Shown here piece by piece: positions 61,301 to 64,000 of a stretch of DNA of 64,000 nt (positions are counted from its first letter, which is position 1; each line of letters opens with the position of its first letter). Origin of the DNA: Pseudoscleropodium purum (Eukaryota > Streptophyta > Bryopsida > Hypnales > Brachytheciaceae); the NCBI GenBank assembly GCA_963969395.1, contig OZ017796.1, forward strand, positions 3,536,501 to 3,600,500, in the 5' to 3' direction. Below the pieces are notes generated by a model, which was not told the origin of the DNA, searched no databases, and saw nothing but the letters and a program-made list of their open reading frames with translations. A program made the translations under genes and the position numbers.

Positions 61301-61534
61301 TATTACAAGAGAAAGGGGTGTTTTAAGTGAGTTTTTAAGTATAGTCCTAGATATAAGATTTTAAGTAAATAATGACCTTTTACCCTTTCAGGAGATTTTC
61401 AACAAAAATTTACTAGAAATACATGTGTTTTTAGTAAAATTTTGCTAAAATTCTCCTTAAAGGTCATTATTTAAAATCTTATGTCAAGGACTATACTTAA
61501 AAATTCACTTAAAACATCTCTTTTTCTTGTAGTG
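61301..61534. mobile_element. CACTA-derived MITE (234 bp)
   Basis: The right end read on the minus strand is CACTACAAGAAAAAGAGATG, the classical CACTA (En/Spm) terminus. The left end TATTACAAGAGAAAGGGGTG is its mutated partner. The inverted match runs inward for about 90 bases (for example 'AAGTATAGTCCTAGA' against 'AAGTATAGTCCTTGA'). A 3-bp AAA flanks both ends, as expected for this superfamily. It encodes nothing. Confidence 0.8.
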
Positions 61535-61999
61535 AAACCAAGTTGGAAAGTAATTTTGTAGAAAGAAACACAAGCTAAGAGGGAGGTGCTTGATTCATCA
61601 GACGTTTTAATAAGTACCATAGTAGAAATATATAGTCTCAAAGCTCCGAAAGTCGTGCCAATACCCCCTCAAGTACCTTCTCTCATTAGGGCAGTTGAAT
61701 TGTCTTCCAAGGACAATTTATTAGCACATGCAAAGTATTAGCTAGGTATTCTTCTTTTCTAGTGAATTGTGTCGATATTGAGACAGAAGAATAAAGCTTG
61801 CATTCTTTGAACAAAATGCACTTATAGAACATTTTGTTAGAATAGTAGATTATAGTGGATCTTCGAGTCATTCACCAATAAAATCGTTGTCATTCATGTA
61901 TGTAAACACAGTCAATAAACAATTGTTCCGCAACTAGTATATAACTAAGACAATTAGACCTTGGGCCTTAGAGGTCCACGTAACATCTTCCAATGATTT

Positions 62000-62206
62000 T
62001 CTCAATGAAAAGAAATGGATGAAAGGACTATTTGGTCACAATCCCAAAATTGTTCATCCCATTGTCTACAGAATGACTACAAAATGCCTAACCTTTTGTA
62101 CACATAATACTATGTGTGCAATAATAGAGCTTCAATTGTTCTATAGTCATTTGGGACAATAAGTCATTGTTCAGTGGGTAGTGAAAGACCCCTTTTTCTT
62201 GTAGTG
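62000..62206 (-). mobile_element. CACTA-type terminus, partial element
   Basis: The minus strand from 62206 reads CACTACAAGAAAAAGGGG, a CACTA-type end like that of 61534. The other end was not found, so the left coordinate is arbitrary. Confidence 0.35.
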
Positions 62207-62209
62207 TAA

Positions 62210-64000
62210 GCAGCACTAATAGACTTGTTATGCACTTTGACAATTTCAAGGCCATCATTAAAAAATTACTTATTAGTAATAGAGGCCATCGCATTTTCTA
62301 AGAGGGAGTGACCTCCCCGAGAATTTTGTGCAAATTTTTTGCAAGTTTCATATTTACTTTTTGTACTAGTTCCCTTGACATTATAAAAATTAGTAAAAAG
62401 TAGATGGAATTGCCAAAACATCTCAAAAAAATACAATAGAATTTCTATAAGCCAATAAATTTTCTACAATGATAGTATTCTTTGGTCCTAGCTTGGATGC
62501 ATTGAAGATATACAAAATAAGTAAGAAAAGAAAAGAAACTTCATATAATTTGGAATCCAAATGTCACTTTGGTGAATGTAATTTCAAATGAGGTGTACTA
62601 CAAAATTGTAACCAATTAAAAAAATCTTCAAATGTCATTAATGACAGAACTTCTTTTGAAAGTTAATAACCTCTTAATTGTAATATTTTCTTCCAATGGA
62701 TGATTGCCAAAAAGACCTCTCGTTTTTTGAAGCATTTTGCAAAAATTGTAGTTTTTGCACTCAATAAGATTTTCTTTTTGGTTTTTGGACAAAGAGTTAT
62801 GTGGCCTCTCTTTTAAGAAGGTTATAAGTTCATGACTCTTTCATTCTAGGGGTTTGAATTGAAGAAGGCCAATTTTGAGTATAAAATTTTGACTATAAAA
62901 TTTTTGTATGAAATTTTTGTATGTGCTAGCCCTATACAATGGATGAAATGAGGTTTTGGAAACATTGTGGCAACAATGTGTAGGGCCATCATTAGAGTTT
63001 GGCATTTTTTAACATATTTTCCCCCTTTTTTTTCTTTAGGCTTGAAGCTACCTATTTTTTTTTGAAGAAATTGGGCATTTAAATTCCTAAAAATAACCCT
63101 TGGCACTCAGTACTAGGAGTACTAAGAATACTGCAAAAGAGAACAATTTGTCAACCATTGATAAAAAGATCGATGATTAAAAGTATTGTTTTGAGTACTA
63201 TGAATACTTGTAAGTACTAAAATAGTATTATTTGAAAAATTAACAAATTGTCATTGAAAATAGATACAATAGAAAATAAATTAATAATAAATAGAAAATC
63301 ATAAACAAAAAAATCATAAAGTTTGACAATTTGTAAAGACTTGATGATTATGAGATTGCATCAAAAAATGAAGCCAAAGCCATCTTCAATATTTAAGAAG
63401 TGTGCGCAAGGGAGCCCCATTTGTAAAAAAATAGAGGCCATAAAATAATATATTTTTAGATTCCCTTTAGTAGTCACATGTCCCCCTATTATAGAAATAG
63501 ACCACAATTAATTTCAACTTTAGATCATTAATTTTAGGTATTCCATAGTACTAAAACCCCTTAAACCTCAAAATGTGACAAATTAGCAAAATTGACTTTT
63601 AAATATAAAATTATTATTATTTTTAATTCCTAAAAAAACAAGGTATGTGATTAAAATCAAGTTAGCCATTTCCAATAAAACTTTCAAGTTTGTTGGGTTC
63701 TACCTTCAAAAGTTCTAGCAAAAAACAACTCCGTCACTTTGAATGTGATGTAAGAAAAGACATATCATGGCAAATTCCATTAAAACAACGGCATTCCGTA
63801 TGCCATTCATAAATGAAGGAGCATTGATGTAGTTTATTGGTGTGCTATGTAGGCTTTGAAGAGCATTTGTATTGTAGAGTAAATTCTTGTGTCGAGTATG
63901 AGTAGATGAATTTTTGACTACTGATTGTGAGAGCTAGGCGATGGCTATAGATGTATGTTGTGGCAATCTCGTATGACAAGTTTGTAGGAAGGTGAATATC
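62210..64000. other. AT-rich gene-free DNA to the window edge
   Basis: No gene or bounded repeat could be supported on either strand. Confidence 0.4.

Overview
The window is nuclear DNA of a land plant. The evidence is spliced genes with GT-AG introns, a plasma-membrane LRR receptor kinase, a plant-type acetamidase/formamidase and a cluster of plant B3-domain genes. Introns are short (about 200-900 bases) and separated by long AT-rich repeat-filled DNA. I suspect a non-seed plant such as a moss, but the sequence alone does not prove it.

Layout. 1-5.9 kb: AT-rich DNA with repeat copies, some ending in TTAA-flanked inverted termini. 6.0-9.6 kb (minus): a seven-exon formamidase-family gene (453 aa) that reassembles completely. 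9.6-14.4 kb: repeats, including a very GC-rich 302-bp hAT-like element with an 8-bp target duplication. 14.4-18.0 kb (minus): a two-exon LRR receptor-like kinase. 19.4-29.7 kb: dispersed repeats (a unit with an AAGCTT-periodic tandem array, a TTAA-flanked element, a MITE, a possible solo LTR) and gene-free AT-rich DNA.

30.05-38.19 kb: the most unusual structure. Two 2,129-bp arms appear identical in inverted orientation around a 3.9-kb spacer. Each arm carries the same gene, encoding ubiquitin-like segments, a Cys-rich zinc-binding region and a RING-H2 finger, and both genes carry the same one-base frameshift. Outside the identical core the two sides remain homologous but clearly diverged, which suggests arm-to-arm gene conversion or an assembly artefact.

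38.2-44.2 kb: AT-rich DNA with microsatellites and a long TTAA-flanked element. 45.6-54.9 kb: three paralogous double-B3-domain genes, two on the minus strand (one a pseudogene with several frame breaks) and one on the plus strand, sharing intron positions and upstream sequence. 55-64 kb: AT-rich DNA with a decayed DNA-transposon gene, a CACTA-type MITE and degenerate tandem repeats.

The complete genes do not form one pathway: one is metabolic (amide hydrolysis), one a membrane receptor, and the B3 genes are probable transcription factors. The ubiquitin-like/RING pair looks like a ubiquitin-pathway component in a recombining palindrome. Coordinates of spliced genes are genomic spans; exon limits are in the evidence.
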